From Metaphire vulgaris (Eukaryota; Annelida; Clitellata; Crassiclitellata; Megascolecidae), in the NCBI GenBank assembly GCA_018105865.1, contig CM030845.1:7956890-8020889 (forward strand): a DNA stretch of 64,000 bases, written 5' to 3'. The stretch's first letter is position 1, and every line of letters starts with the position of its first letter. The translations under genes and the position numbers were made by a program. Below, in pieces: positions 55,946 to 64,000 of this stretch. The notes beneath the pieces were generated by a model. It saw only the letters and a program-made list of their open reading frames with translations. It ran no database searches and had not been told where the DNA came from.

Positions 55946-58900
55946 CTGTTTTAAAAAAGCGACAAGCATCCTTTGTTAATAAATATGAGAAGAAGTCACT
56001 GTATTTTGCTGAGTGTATTACTAGAACTTGTCTGATGGCAGAAGCTGTACTGTGTAAAATGTGTGCTTAAAGTTTATGCTTAGTTTATTTGTTTATTAGA
56101 TTATCAGTTTAATATTAGTTTATTTGTATTGAGTTTTTTCAGTTGATTTGTGTTATCATTGGCTGTGTTCTAACATTTTTGATGCTGTGCTTTGCACGAA
56201 TAAAGATTATTATAATTGGTTTTCTTGTGTTCTATTCCAGATAGCGTCAGTCATCTCCGTTTTCTTCATCGTCGTCTCGATACTTTCGTTCTGCCTGAAG
56301 ACGCATCCAAGCATGAGGGTTCCAATCATCCGTAACAACACCGACTACCTAGACTTCAGCGTCAACATCAGCAGCAGCGGAGACAACGACGTGCCCCGGA
56401 TCATCCGGACGTCCTGGACCCTGGAAAAGAAGCGAACGGAACCGCACGCGGCGTTCTTCTTCATCGAGTGCATCTGCAACGCCTGGTTCACCTTCGAGCT
56501 GGTCATCCGGTTCGTCGTCAGTCCGAGCAAGCTGGCCTTCGTCCGCGCTCCGGTCAACATCATCGACTTCGTCGCGACGCTGTCCTTCTACCTGGACTTC
56601 CTGCTGACCTATCTGCAGAAGGAGAACGACATACTGGAGTTCTTCAGCATCATCCGCATCATGCGCCTGTTCAAGCTGACGCGTCACTCGCCCGGACTCA
56701 AGATACTCATCCACACGTTCAAGGCGTCGGCCCACGAGTTGAGTCTGCTCGTCTTCTTCCTCGTGCTCGGCATCGTCATCTTCGCGTCGCTGGTCTTCTA
56801 CGCCGAGCGGATCCAGTACAATCCGAACAACGACTTCACGTCGATCCCGGTCGGGTTGTGGTGGGCGATCGTCACCATGACGACGGTGGGGTACGGCGAC
56901 ATGACGCCGAAGACGTACGTCGGGATGTTCGTCGGATCGCTGTGTGCCCTGACGGGGGTGCTGACCATCGCCCTGCCCGTACCCGTCATCGTCAGCAACT
57001 TCGCCCTCTTCTACTCGCACACGCAGGCGAGGGCAAAGCTGCCGAAGAAGCGCCGACGGGTGCTTCCCGTCGAAGCCGTCCGCCCGAAAGGACCGACCGG
57101 GCCCCGGCAAGACGGAGGAGGGCCCGATCCAATACGGATGGGCGGCGGACTGAACGCACTCATGCAAGGTCTTCCCGGAGCTATGCAGGACACGAAACTC
57201 AATCGAATTGGTAAGCGTAAATGCTCCGCTCAAAGGCATGTAAATGTTATCGCAGTGTTATTGCACGCAATCGTAAAATGTAAATACAAATATTTAATTA
57301 TGCAAATAAGTATGTAATACAAAGTTCGTCAAGTGAAAAATGTAAATGTTAAATGCAACCATCACTTTTTTTAAACTTGCCGATTAGTCTACTTGCACGA
57401 GTGCGATCGCTGGTAAAAGTAAACAAGCAAAATCAAAACTAAAATAATCTAATTTCTATTATTTTCGTTACGAACGCCGATACTGCAGCATCAAATTATC
57501 AACGATGAGCAAAATGCCATCCAAACAAACTCACGGCGAAATCATTGCGTCATACTTTACAACTATACAGTCAGAAATATTTATTTAAGTTTTCACAGCA
57601 TGCGAAATTCCAATTTCAAAATCATAAGAATCTTTCTGGAGGATACGTCATCTGTGTGTGTGTAGGTTATTAGTTGACTTAATGGCAGAATCAAAGGTCG
57701 GCGATAAGAGAAAATATAGCGAACTACTTACTGGCAGTCACACTGCGAAAATAATATTGCAAAAGTAAAGCTTTTATAACAGGTCAGAGGTAATAGGACA
57801 TGAAGTCAATTCTCTGCCTGAATGAATGCAATCCAACAGGCGAATATTACATAGTTTTTCACCCTCGCCCACATCATACACAAGCTCTCTACGTTAGCTT
57901 TTATGGGGCCTGGGCGCCTCTGATTCAGTCTAGACGAGAAAGAAAGCTTTTCTGGGAAGTTCCAGAAAGCAATCATAGAAGACTATTTCAGTGACAAAGG
58001 CAGAACACATTGAGAGGACGTTGCCGTTTTCTGCCAATTAATACGATTACTACAGCGACTGGAGCGATATCACGGCGTTAAATCTTGTTTGTGTGTGTGT
58101 GTGTGTGCGTGTGCGCGCGTGTGCGTAGGATCTGTTTGCTTCGTCTGAATTGGGAACAGATGAGGAAGGCCAGACTGAAGTTGACCTTAAGATTTACGAC
58201 CCGCAGTTTCAAGCTGATGTCTTCTGCTTTCATGATCGCCTTCATTTGCTGCGATGTCGATATTGTAGATGTGTAGAGGAAGGTTTTCAGATTAAAAGTG
58301 ACATAACCTTCGCTGATTATGTGCGGAAGTCTTAAAATGTCGTCCGGTCCAAAGGCACAGATGAACTGAACACTATCCTCCGAACGATGCAGCGAATGTA
58401 CCGGGTACCTCATACTGCTAATCTCTGTTGACCTTTGCTGACCTCCGTTGAACTCTTCTGACATGGTTCGTCCTCTGCATGCAAGGAAGCCATTGCCAAT
58501 TATTGCAATAATACGATTGCTTCGGCACTGATTGCACTGCGGAGTGCGTCATCTTCGCTAAATTTCCAATACAGAATCGCTTTCAAATCCACACGTACAT
58601 CAAATCTGTCCTCAGCCATCCAAAAACAACAGAAGCTACTGTATGTAAGAGAATTATTATAAAACTACTGGAATACACAGGAGTTGGCGAGGGAGGGAAG
58701 TTGGGAGGGAGGGGGAGGAAGGTAGGGAAGGAGGAAGGATCAGTCGGCGAAGGTTGTGTACGTATCTACTTCTTCCTGAACATACGTGTCACATATTTTA
58801 CAGCAGAGATATGCAGAAAGAGAGAGGGAGAGGGAGAAAGAGAGAGAGAGGAAGGAAGAGAGAGAGTGGGTGAAAGGAAGGGAGGGAGGAAGAATTAAGG

Positions 58901-59345
58901 GAGGGAGAGACTGAGTAGGAGAGAGAGAAAGGATGACAGACGGTATAGATTCTACATTTAACGCAATGAACCCATTGTTTTGAAGAATATTGATCAATGG
59001 TATAAACAGACTTTGCTATACGAGACTTTGCCTTCTTCAAAATAACGCTTTCTTCACATCGTCTGCAGTTCTTACCACGAGCTGCGTCGTCTTATCGACT
59101 GACGTTCCAGAGTGATCGCGCTGTGGGCGCATGTGCGAGCTATTTTACGGGGTGTATAGGTACTAGCCTATAGACGTTTTTAAAGATTTCTGAAATGAAA
59201 ATTGAACTGTAACATTGACGATTGTCCGTTCGATTTTGTCCAAACGCTTCTCTGCCTTGTTTCTTTTGCGTTGTTAGCCAACGGCCGATCTTCGCCGTCT
59301 TCCTGTCGACCACCGTCTGTTCCCGGAGCCTGCAGCCGCCCCTGA
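41306..59345 (+). CDS. Shaw: Shaw-type (Kv3) voltage-gated potassium channel, three exons
   Basis: The product is the pore-forming subunit of a delayed-rectifier type potassium channel of the Shaw/Kv3 family, working as a tetramer in the plasma membrane of excitable cells. Exons are 41306-41815, 56241-57210 and, inferred, 59278-59345, together 515 residues. Fly Shaw is a little under 500. Domains in order are T1 (about 7-100) with the zinc motif H71, C77, C98, C99; S1 at 171-188; an S1-S2 loop with sequons N202 and N212; S2 at 241-262; S3 at 275-295; S4 with R309, R312, K315, R318; S5 at 337-358; the filter TVGYGD at 385-390; and S6 with PVP at 416-418. A basic KKRRR stretch and a Pro/Gly-rich tail follow. 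Assignment to Shaw rests on S4 and S5-S6 residues recalled from the family. The start codon has A at -3. Confidence 0.92.
41828..41888. repeat. (CTTA)n just inside Shaw intron 1
   Basis: Fifteen CTTA units start 13 bp after the exon 1 donor. This tetranucleotide is also the tail of the SINE-like family in this window. Confidence 0.95.
41889..44389. other. Shaw intron 1, first part
   Basis: No exon recognised. A fragment at about 42180-42350 with ggggcccagc and agggcccgg words resembles the hAT-like element at 34555. The region 43551-43640 holds two copies of a gtgcaatgartttctaggaag word. Confidence 0.5.
44390..44579. mobile_element. hAT-like element, CAGTGGCGGCTC family, exact 8-bp duplication
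   Basis: The ends are CAGTGGCGGCTC and tagagccgccactg, and both flanks are CCCCTTAC. It is 190 bp, with internal gggggcccgtgcccc and ttagaagttgccacccca shared with the copies at 51760 and 17528. It lies in Shaw intron 1. Confidence 0.9.
45005..46432. mobile_element. Candidate composite hAT-like element, CAGTAGAGG-GTGCACGG ends
   Basis: The left end CAGTAGAGGAGTGCACGG and the right end CCGTGCACACCTCTACTG are near-perfect inverted repeats 1.4 kb apart. The left arm is packed with taccgcggta palindromes (45020-45210) and the right arm with gacggggatgggg repeats (46220-46410). No matching target duplication was seen, so it may be two neighbouring elements. No transposase was found inside. Confidence 0.5.
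45757..45874. mobile_element. Small foldback element inside the 45005-46432 unit
   Basis: The segment starts gagccaattcaattttcaac gtgt and ends acacgttgaaaaatgaattg gct. This is an inverted repeat of about 24 bp with one or two mismatches around a 70-bp interior. It could fold into a hairpin. Confidence 0.6.
46798..46884. repeat. (ATC)/(GTC) tract
   Basis: Imperfect trinucleotide repeat. Confidence 0.92.
47180..47390 (-). mobile_element. Possible tRNA-derived SINE
   Basis: The reverse complement contains CTGGGTTCGAATCTGG, a good match to the tRNA B-box. It is preceded by a region that could hold a weak A-box and followed by an unrelated body ending near gcgctacataagacgccgc. The flanking bases do not form a T-stem or acceptor stem, so it is not a tRNA gene. 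Confidence 0.4.
48257..48441 (-). repeat. (GAT)n/(AAT)n tract with short dispersed-repeat block
   Basis: Two ATT-type tracts flank cgtgatttcaagtggtttag and gaggctaagttagcctgtgt. This is related to the left part of the repeat at 6650 in inverted order. Confidence 0.6.
49131..49182 (-). ncRNA. 5S rRNA-derived sequence (SINE head or 5S pseudogene)
   Basis: The reverse complement reads ACACCGAAGTTAAGCCGCG, then a diverged middle, then TATTTGGATGGGTGAC. This follows the 3' half of eukaryotic 5S rRNA, including the internal promoter C-box. The 5' half of 5S rRNA and the terminal stem are absent, so it is not a functional 5S gene. A SINE3-type (5S-headed) retroposon is the likeliest origin. Confidence 0.65.
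49520..49628 (+). mobile_element. SINE-like retroposon with (TTAC)n tail
   Basis: It reads taggcgcctaagaataagca, gctactgt, then gaaagcgctatagtatttaa and cgagattttacttgcttact. It agrees with the copies at 34953 and 32665. Confidence 0.65.
50115..50312. mobile_element. Diverged copy of the 13346 hAT-like element
   Basis: It carries cattggcgtggccacggggg at the left, ctcctattcggactgggagc inside and ctggctacgtcacta at the right, all parallel to the copy at 13346-13597. No target duplication was identified. Confidence 0.6.
50707..50913 (+). pseudogene. Possible PIF/Harbinger transposase N-terminal fragment
   Basis: A 68-codon frame contains an Arg-rich stretch, then [20 protein letters not shown]. 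This resembles the N-terminal region of HARBI1-like transposases, where an Arg-rich RxRxNPL segment precedes an acidic F-x-x-RFR segment. No DDE catalytic part was seen downstream, where the sequence runs into (TA)n. The assignment rests on a short resemblance from memory. It lies inside Shaw intron 1. Confidence 0.3.
51123..51460. repeat. (TA)n joined to (GA)n/(GACAGA)n
   Basis: A TA run to about 51167 passes into some 290 bp of GA, GACA and a regular 12-bp gacagagagaga unit near 51340-51440. Confidence 0.95.
51760..51957. mobile_element. hAT-like element, CAGTGGCGGCTC family, exact 8-bp duplication
   Basis: The ends are CAGTGGCGGCTC and GAGCCGCCACTG, and both flanks are CTACATGC. The 198-bp interior is in the opposite orientation to the copy at 44390 but otherwise parallel. 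It lies in Shaw intron 1. Terminal sequence plus 8-bp duplication is the hAT signature. Confidence 0.92.
52268..52443 (-). repeat. (ATT)n tract with inverted copy of the dispersed repeat
   Basis: A tract of (AAT)n runs from 52268 to about 52376. It is followed by gggtttaaagtggttcagta and gggtctgctctgtgtgagaa, the reverse complement of the 17360 block. Confidence 0.7.
52538..52869. mobile_element. hAT-like element, CAGTGGTTCTCAAAC ends
   Basis: The left end CAGTGGTTCTCAAAC and the right end GTTTGAAAACCACTG are inverted repeats of the type seen in Charlie/MER-like hAT elements. The interior has gcgatcccttgg and ggaccccagt blocks. The target duplication is not clear. Confidence 0.65.
53874..54107. 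repeat. Cluster of (TA)n tracts
   Basis: TA runs at 53874-53926, 54010-54035 and 54068-54107 are separated by short unique segments. Confidence 0.93.
54373..54423. repeat. (TA)n microsatellite
   Basis: About 25 TA units. Confidence 0.95.
54716..54943. repeat. GACAGA-rich tract
   Basis: Degenerate gacaga and agagag repeat of about 230 bp. Confidence 0.92.
55465..55684. mobile_element. hAT-like element, CAGTGGCGTAGC group, exact 8-bp duplication
   Basis: The ends are CAGTGGCGTAGCGTG and CACGTTACGCCACTG, with ACTTAATA on both sides. It is 220 bp and non-coding, and lies about 560 bp upstream of Shaw exon 2. It is inserted in a region of short ttaaatagtaaatgg repeats. Confidence 0.9.
55892..55944. 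repeat. (AAT)n microsatellite
   Basis: About 17 AAT units, roughly 300 bp upstream of Shaw exon 2. Confidence 0.95.
56241..57210 (+). CDS. Shaw: Shaw exon 2: S1-S6 membrane core and pore
   Basis: This exon follows a ttctattccag acceptor and ends at AATTG before gtaagc. It gives 323 codons plus one base. It encodes the complete voltage sensor and pore, including the filter TVGYGD, the PVP bend of S6 and the conserved [15 protein letters not shown] sequence after S6. The S4 has only four basic residues at three-residue spacing, as in invertebrate Shaw channels. An open frame continues 107 bases into the intron, so a retained-intron C terminus is also conceivable. Confidence 0.95.
58088..58128. 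repeat. (GT)/(GC) dinucleotide tract
   Basis: About twenty GT/GC units in Shaw intron 2. Confidence 0.93.
58683..58935. repeat. GGGA/GA-rich tract
   Basis: A purine-rich imperfect repeat in Shaw intron 2, broken at about 58740-58815 by a unique segment. Confidence 0.85.
59278..59345 (+). CDS. Shaw: Probable last exon of Shaw (C-terminal tail)
   Basis: This exon was inferred rather than recognised by homology. A long pyrimidine tract and ttgttag acceptor precede it. In the phase left by exon 2 it reads GCC AAC GGC and encodes 22 residues ([20 protein letters not shown] then RP) before TGA. Composition is GC-rich and Ser/Pro-rich, in keeping with a channel tail. The resulting total length matches the family. 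Alternative or additional 3' exons beyond this window cannot be excluded. Confidence 0.5.
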
Positions 59346-59820
59346 GAGCCGCTTACGGCGGCGGCGGCGGTGGAGGGCATCGTTAGAGGGTCCCCCGACG
59401 CCCAGGGTGGCGATCCTCAGAGCGACGGATCCGACGTCAACCGACCACAGAGGGCGCTTTTGTGACTAACGTTTTCAGCAATTGATCTCTTGATCTTGGA
59501 ACTAAAACGCCGAAACCACACCCACCCACCCACCCACGACGCGCTCTTATCGTAAAATAACCAGCGAAAATCAACGCGGACCCACGTCTCTACTGCTGCC
59601 CTCTCCCTCGGTCCAGATCAGAGGTGGACGAAAATCTGCCTCGAGTTCTATCTTTCTCTTTCTCAGTTTCCCTCCGACTCGGATTACGTTAAAAACGAAG
59701 AGTCTATTTCGTAAAACTGACTGGCGCTACATGAAAGTTGCGTGTGAACGCATTTAATCAAAGTAAAAAAAAACAATTTGTCGATGACTGCGATATATAT
59801 TATGCATATGTCGCGGTCAT

Positions 59821-59828
59821 CCAATACA

Positions 59829-59876
<48 letters not shown>

Positions 59877-59884
59877 TGTATTGG
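59821..59884. repeat. (TA)n hairpin bounded by a 12-bp inverted repeat
   Basis: CCAATACATGAA, then a TA run, then TTCATGTATTGG. The whole 64 bp is a perfect palindrome. Confidence 0.93.
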
Positions 59885-60116
59885 TCATTAATTTCTGTTA
59901 TGTTACTTATTTCACTAGTCAGCTATGTGTATGCTCAGGTAGGACTTGTTATATCGCGTTGGCAGTTATGTTAATAGCGAAACGCTGTTAGTCGATCTGT
60001 ATATAGATTAATCAATGCACAAACGTTTGGGAATTTTTTTATATATAGGCTTATTTCATCACTTTTATTATTCTTTTTAACTGTCGCTGCGGTGCTGCTG
60101 CTGTTGTCGCCCATAG

Positions 60117-60205
60117 GATATTAGATTGGACGGGAACAACAGTGGTTCTCACACAGGGCAGTCCCTACTGAACCACTTTAAACCTTATTACATTATATTA
60201 TATTA
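60117..60205 (+). repeat. Second copy of the (ATT)n-tailed dispersed repeat
   Basis: It differs from the copy at 17360 at only a few positions over about 70 bases. It is followed by an attatattatattattg stretch. Confidence 0.75.
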
Positions 60206-60955
60206 TTGTTATGCGGCGGTTGCTTAAGACCTAGTTAGGCTACGAGTATAGAAGAAATTTTCGTCATAAAGATGACCTCCTCTCCCTGTGTCAAACGAAT
60301 CCCACCCACCACCACCCACTCCCACCCCCACCCCCACCCCAACGACACAATCTTTGACCGATCTGCTACTGAAAAATTTGAGACAAAGTCAATTTTGTAC
60401 TTTTGACTTTTTAAATTTCTACCGTAACGCTTTAGGTTTTGCTTGCGCTCTGTCTAAGACTCTAAGCGAAGATTATCATGAACTTCTCCTCAATGCAGGA
60501 TTAGAAAATTTATTGAATAAAACTCCACCCTATGAACATTTTGAAAAGAATGGGGGTTTCAATCGATTTGTCTATAGGCTACGAGAAGTATTGATGGTCA
60601 CGTGGTAGTGATGAGTGCGTCATTGCTCCAGTCTGTTTGAAGGTGATTTTGGCGACAAACTGGATTTTTCCGTAGTTTTTGTAAAATAAAACTATTAATT
60701 AAAGGGTTTCCTGTTACCGCTTCGTCAATGACTTCTCTGTGGCTGATCTGGTCAAATATCGGATTTGCGTATTATTAATCTTATGACAAAGAAACGCGAG
60801 GCGAGACATAGAGCCCTAGATGTTGACATAAGCATACAACGCGCAATCAAGGCTCTGTCTGCTTAAAAATTAGAGAGAGAGGGGGTGAGAGCGGGATAAG
60901 GAGAGGAAGATATGGAAGAGACGGAGTAGAGGGAGAAGGAGGGCAGAAATCAGAA

Positions 60956-60987
<32 letters not shown>

Positions 60988-61742
60988 ATCAGGAAATTGA
61001 ATATTATGAAACTACTGCGTTTGGGTGTCGTAACGTGTTAACTTGTTTTTGTTGCAATAAATCGTCGAGCTGCAAAGGAAAAAGTAGGGTGAGCGAGTGA
61101 CGAGCGAGAAGGTTAAATGTTGTAGCGCCATATAACGCAGAATTTTCAATTGCTTTTGTCACGCCTTGTTACGACTAAAACCGGTGAAATGGCGACGACG
61201 GATAGTTGATGTCAGGTGCAGTTTGTCGTTGCGTTGAATACAGAAACGCAGGTGCAAGATTTTCCACGATAATAATTGGGCGACGAGCAGGGAAAATAGT
61301 TTAAAAATTTGTTAGACAGCTTATATTGCCTATCAGCATTGCTTGATCTGCATGGGAACGGGTTTTTGTTGATCCCACCCCCACTGTTCGAATTTCCCAT
61401 ACGATGTAGGGAGAAAAGTTTATCGCCGCCCCCACCCCCACTGAATGTAGAAATGTATCCAATCCTATCCTACTGCTTTCTTGCAAATTCGACCACTGTT
61501 TATCAGAAATATTAATTCTTGCGGTCATCAGTATTGCAGCTGCAAAAGGCTTATCACAATCTCGTGTTCCTATTTCCGGGTTGTATTTTATCGCAATAGA
61601 ATGTAGAATGAATTAAATCCGAATTTCCATTTGTGGCGGGGTAGTACAATGATCAGCCATCTGGTCTGCCTGTAATGAATTTCCCGCATTCAAGTTTCTG
61701 TCCGTGGAGTTAATGCTGCGGCTAATTCTGTCCAGTGCGCGG

Positions 61743-61882
61743 CCGGACAAAATGTCACGGACAAAATGTCATGGAGACAAATTGTCAGGGGACAAAATGT
61801 CACGGACAAAATGTCACGGTTTAGGGTTAGAGCTAGGGTTACATTTTGTCTGTGACATTTTGTCCGTGACATTTTGTCCCCG
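61743..61882. repeat. Palindromic repeat built from GGACAAAATGTCACGG
   Basis: Several copies of ggacaaaatgtcacgg on the left arm are mirrored by tgacattttgtccgtgacat on the right arm. They are separated by a short ggtttagggttagagctagg core. The unit can form a long stem. A second copy lies at 62920-63031. Confidence 0.75.
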
Positions 61883-62079
61883 CATCGTCCAGTGGCGTGC
61901 AGAGAGGGTCGGTGGAGTGGGGGCTCCAGGCGAACTTTTTAGCTCGTCAAAACATGTTTACATGAAACTCCTTAAAGTTATCGATTTGGCTGTCAGGGGC
62001 ATCCACGCCAGGTAAGGGCACCCAAATTGTCTCGGCGATCTTTTTTGCTTGTTAACACCTAACACCGAGGTGACAGGGG

Positions 62080-62274
62080 TAGTGTTTAATCTAGGCCGTT
62101 TCCGGGGGAAAATTGCCCTTTTCTCCCTCCGGAAATTTCAAATTCCCCCCGGAAATTTTGGCATACTACATGGACTAACAGCAGCCCCTAGCAGAATTGT
62201 CCCCTGGCTTTGTCAGTTTTCCCCCGGCTTTGTCATTCCCCCCCTCGGAGTCCAGGAGTCTAGATTAAACACTG
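62080..62274. mobile_element. hAT-like element of the 23974 family
   Basis: The ends are (t)agtgtttaatctagg and tctagattaaacactg. The flanks gacagggg and ggcagagg agree at six of eight. Internal aaattccccccgg blocks match the G/C-tract style of the 23974 and 10963 copies. Confidence 0.65.
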
Positions 62275-62919
62275 GGCAGAGGAGGGGGCATCCAAATTTA
62301 CTTTGGCCTCGGGCATCCACCGCTCTTGGCACGTCGCTGATTCCGTCTCAAGCTCAGCTATATAGTCAGCGGTGAACGAGTAGTTTTTTAGCCTCTGTGG
62401 TCCCATTTATGAGTATTCTTGGCACTTCAAGACCATCGGCAAACGATCAGGTAAATTCTGAAAATCAATTGTCACTGGGAATCAATCAATAAGGCAGACT
62501 GCCGAGGAAAAGTCAACTGAAAGAGGCGTGTTCAAGTGTGGGTTTTAACGTACGCCGTTGTTGGTTGGGCTCCAGAATTTTGGTCTACAACAGAGTACTT
62601 TACTCCGTCTTGTCATTTTCACTCATAGTTCTATGTACATCTAGCAGCAAAGAGCTAACAAATTTTGCTCAATGAGATTGTTTATGGTGATCTAACAAGG
62701 ATTTTTAGCGTTAGCAATGGTAGAGATTTCTGTATACTAGTGACCTAAACTGGTTTTCATCGCTTGCCTTTGTAGTTCAGCATGGCAAACTACAAGAAAT
62801 ACTGCCTTTCAAAAGTGAGTAATCTCAATTTACTAAAACTTGAAACCTGTGCCAACATAATTGTTAGCGACACAGCGCTTTATAATGGAACGTTCAATCC
62901 ATACTTTTATTCGTCGCCT

Positions 62920-63031
62920 GACAAAATGTCCGCGAACAAAATGTCACGGTTTGAGGTTGGGTTTAGAGTGAGGGTTACATTTTGTCCCATGTCGTTTTGT
63001 TCGTGACATTTTGTCCGCTGACATTTTGTCC
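62920..63031. repeat. Second copy of the GGACAAAATGTC palindrome
   Basis: It contains acaaaatgtccgcgaacaaa on the left and tgacattttgtccgctgaca on the right. The core (ggtttgaggttgggtttaga) is clearly related to that of the copy at 61743. Confidence 0.7.
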
Positions 63032-63845
63032 TAGCGCCCTTTTATTAATTGTTCAGTTTTTCCTTCAGTAGATTTCGAGTGTGGTGTTGGGACAATTTTC
63101 AGCTTCCGTCAATAGAAGAATCAAAGAAGTAGATTGATTGCTCTATTTTGGCAAATCAACAAGTTACTTCTCAAATACGGGGGATTTCTTCATTAGATGT
63201 CCTAGCTTGAAAGATTATTTTTCGGTTAAACTTCTAAACGAGAATCAAACTTTAAAACTATCTTGAGGTTTCAAACCATGGGTTTAAAATATGCTGTTGC
63301 TCTCTAAATGACAGCCAGCTGAACATGATTTTTTATATATCCGCAAACGTTTAAACTCATTAACTTCTCTCGTTTCAGATTTTCCAATGCCGAGATTCGA
63401 GAGAGGTGAGATTTTGCGAATAATTCCCGTTGATGTAGTTTTGCTATATAATCTGTTGGAATTTAATTTAATTAATCTAAATAAGCGCTTAAATAATAAA
63501 TCAAAATTTCTAAACCTCTTGCAAATTTTCAAATTTTTTGGGCAATAGCATTTTTGGGTGCACGTCTCCCCGTTTGGGAGCTCGCGCCCACGCGCCCACC
63601 TTAGAGAGAACATTGGTCAAAACCAGCATCTTCGCCATTCTTCTCCTTCAACTGGTGTCGAGCTGTTGGATAATATAATCAGTATCCATAGTTAGACTTA
63701 CCGGATAGACTTGAGTCGCTTAATCCACAATCTTTACTAAATTTTGTGAGCAAAACAACCTTCTACAAGATGACGATTTGAGAGGCAAACGTTATCTGAC
63801 CCACACTGCATTTTGAAGAATCGAATTCCGCTGTGACGCGACACA
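63032..63845. other. Intergenic, no gene seen
   Basis: Unique AT-rich sequence with no recognised feature up to the truncated hAT-like copy at 63846. Confidence 0.5.
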
Positions 63846-63939
63846 TGTAGTATTAAGTATAGGGCCCCAACAGTGGGGGCCACTGGGGAGGGGCAGGCGC
63901 TCAGTAGGGGGCACGGGCCCCTCTGGGGAGCCGCCACTG
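63846..63939. mobile_element. Truncated CAGTGGCGGCTC family copy
   Basis: It contains atgtagtattaagtataggg and the right end gagccgccactg but lacks the left half. The remaining part aligns with the right half of 51760-51957. Confidence 0.7.
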
Positions 63940-64000
63940 GGCCCCCGTGCAGAAGGGCAGTCTTTTAGGTGTGTTGAATCACAGTCGAGTCTTGACGGGA

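Larger units (their letters stand above)
57211..59277. other. Shaw intron 2
   Basis: About 2.1 kb with GT, GGGA and GA tracts. No additional exon was recognised, though an alternative C-terminal exon could be hidden here. Confidence 0.5.
59346..61742. other. Region downstream of Shaw
   Basis: The start is presumably 3' untranslated sequence. An aaaataaaac string near 60683 is the first obvious polyadenylation-type signal but is far from the stop. The frame 60288-60608 was not recognised. Confidence 0.4.

Noticed and set aside
56468..57214. 248-codon alternative plus-strand frame over Shaw exon 2
   Set aside because: This is an out-of-frame shadow of the channel exon with Arg/His-rich nonsense composition.
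56349..57239. 296-codon minus-strand frame over Shaw exon 2
   Set aside because: It is the antisense shadow of GC-rich coding sequence. The plus strand encodes a clear channel.

Overview
This is a eukaryotic window, almost certainly from a protostome invertebrate. The voltage-gated potassium channel is Shaw-type (invertebrate Kv3), with the invertebrate-style S4 spacing. Genes are split by long introns (about 11 kb and 14 kb), splice sites are GT-AG, and the non-coding DNA is AT-rich and crowded with microsatellites and short transposon remnants. No prokaryotic features were seen. The species cannot be fixed from sequence alone.

Two protein genes can be reconstructed end to end. On the minus strand, a tetraspanin runs from 24561 down to 9094 in seven exons, all joined at phase 0. 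It encodes 400 residues with a cysteine- and proline-rich N-terminal extension. On the plus strand, a Shaw/Kv3 channel runs from 41306 to 59345. Exon 1 carries the T1 tetramerisation domain with its zinc site, exon 2 carries S1-S6, and a small last exon is inferred from phase and splice sites. The two genes point in opposite directions with about 16.7 kb between their start codons. Coding exons are GC-rich with G/C-ending codons and stand out from the AT-rich surroundings.

Everything else is introns or intergenic DNA dominated by mobile-element debris. There are many short hAT-like non-autonomous elements (about 150-400 bp), several with exact 8-bp target-site duplications. There are also pogo-like and other terminal-inverted-repeat elements, a decayed mariner-type transposase, a possible Harbinger transposase fragment, four LINE reverse-transcriptase 3' ends, a 5S-rRNA-derived sequence, a tRNA-box SINE-like sequence and two dispersed families with simple-repeat tails. 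Microsatellites of (TA)n, (GA)n, (GACA)n, (ATT)n, (ATC)n and (TTAC)n types are very frequent.

Less certain items are a possible secreted-peptide exon near 14669 (minus), a candidate CRE/TATA/initiator promoter near 30030-30160 (plus) with no recognised gene behind it, and a twin E-box palindrome upstream of the tetraspanin start. I saw no convincing new multi-gene system. The most informative items are the two gene models, the tetraspanin extension and the dated record of hAT insertions.
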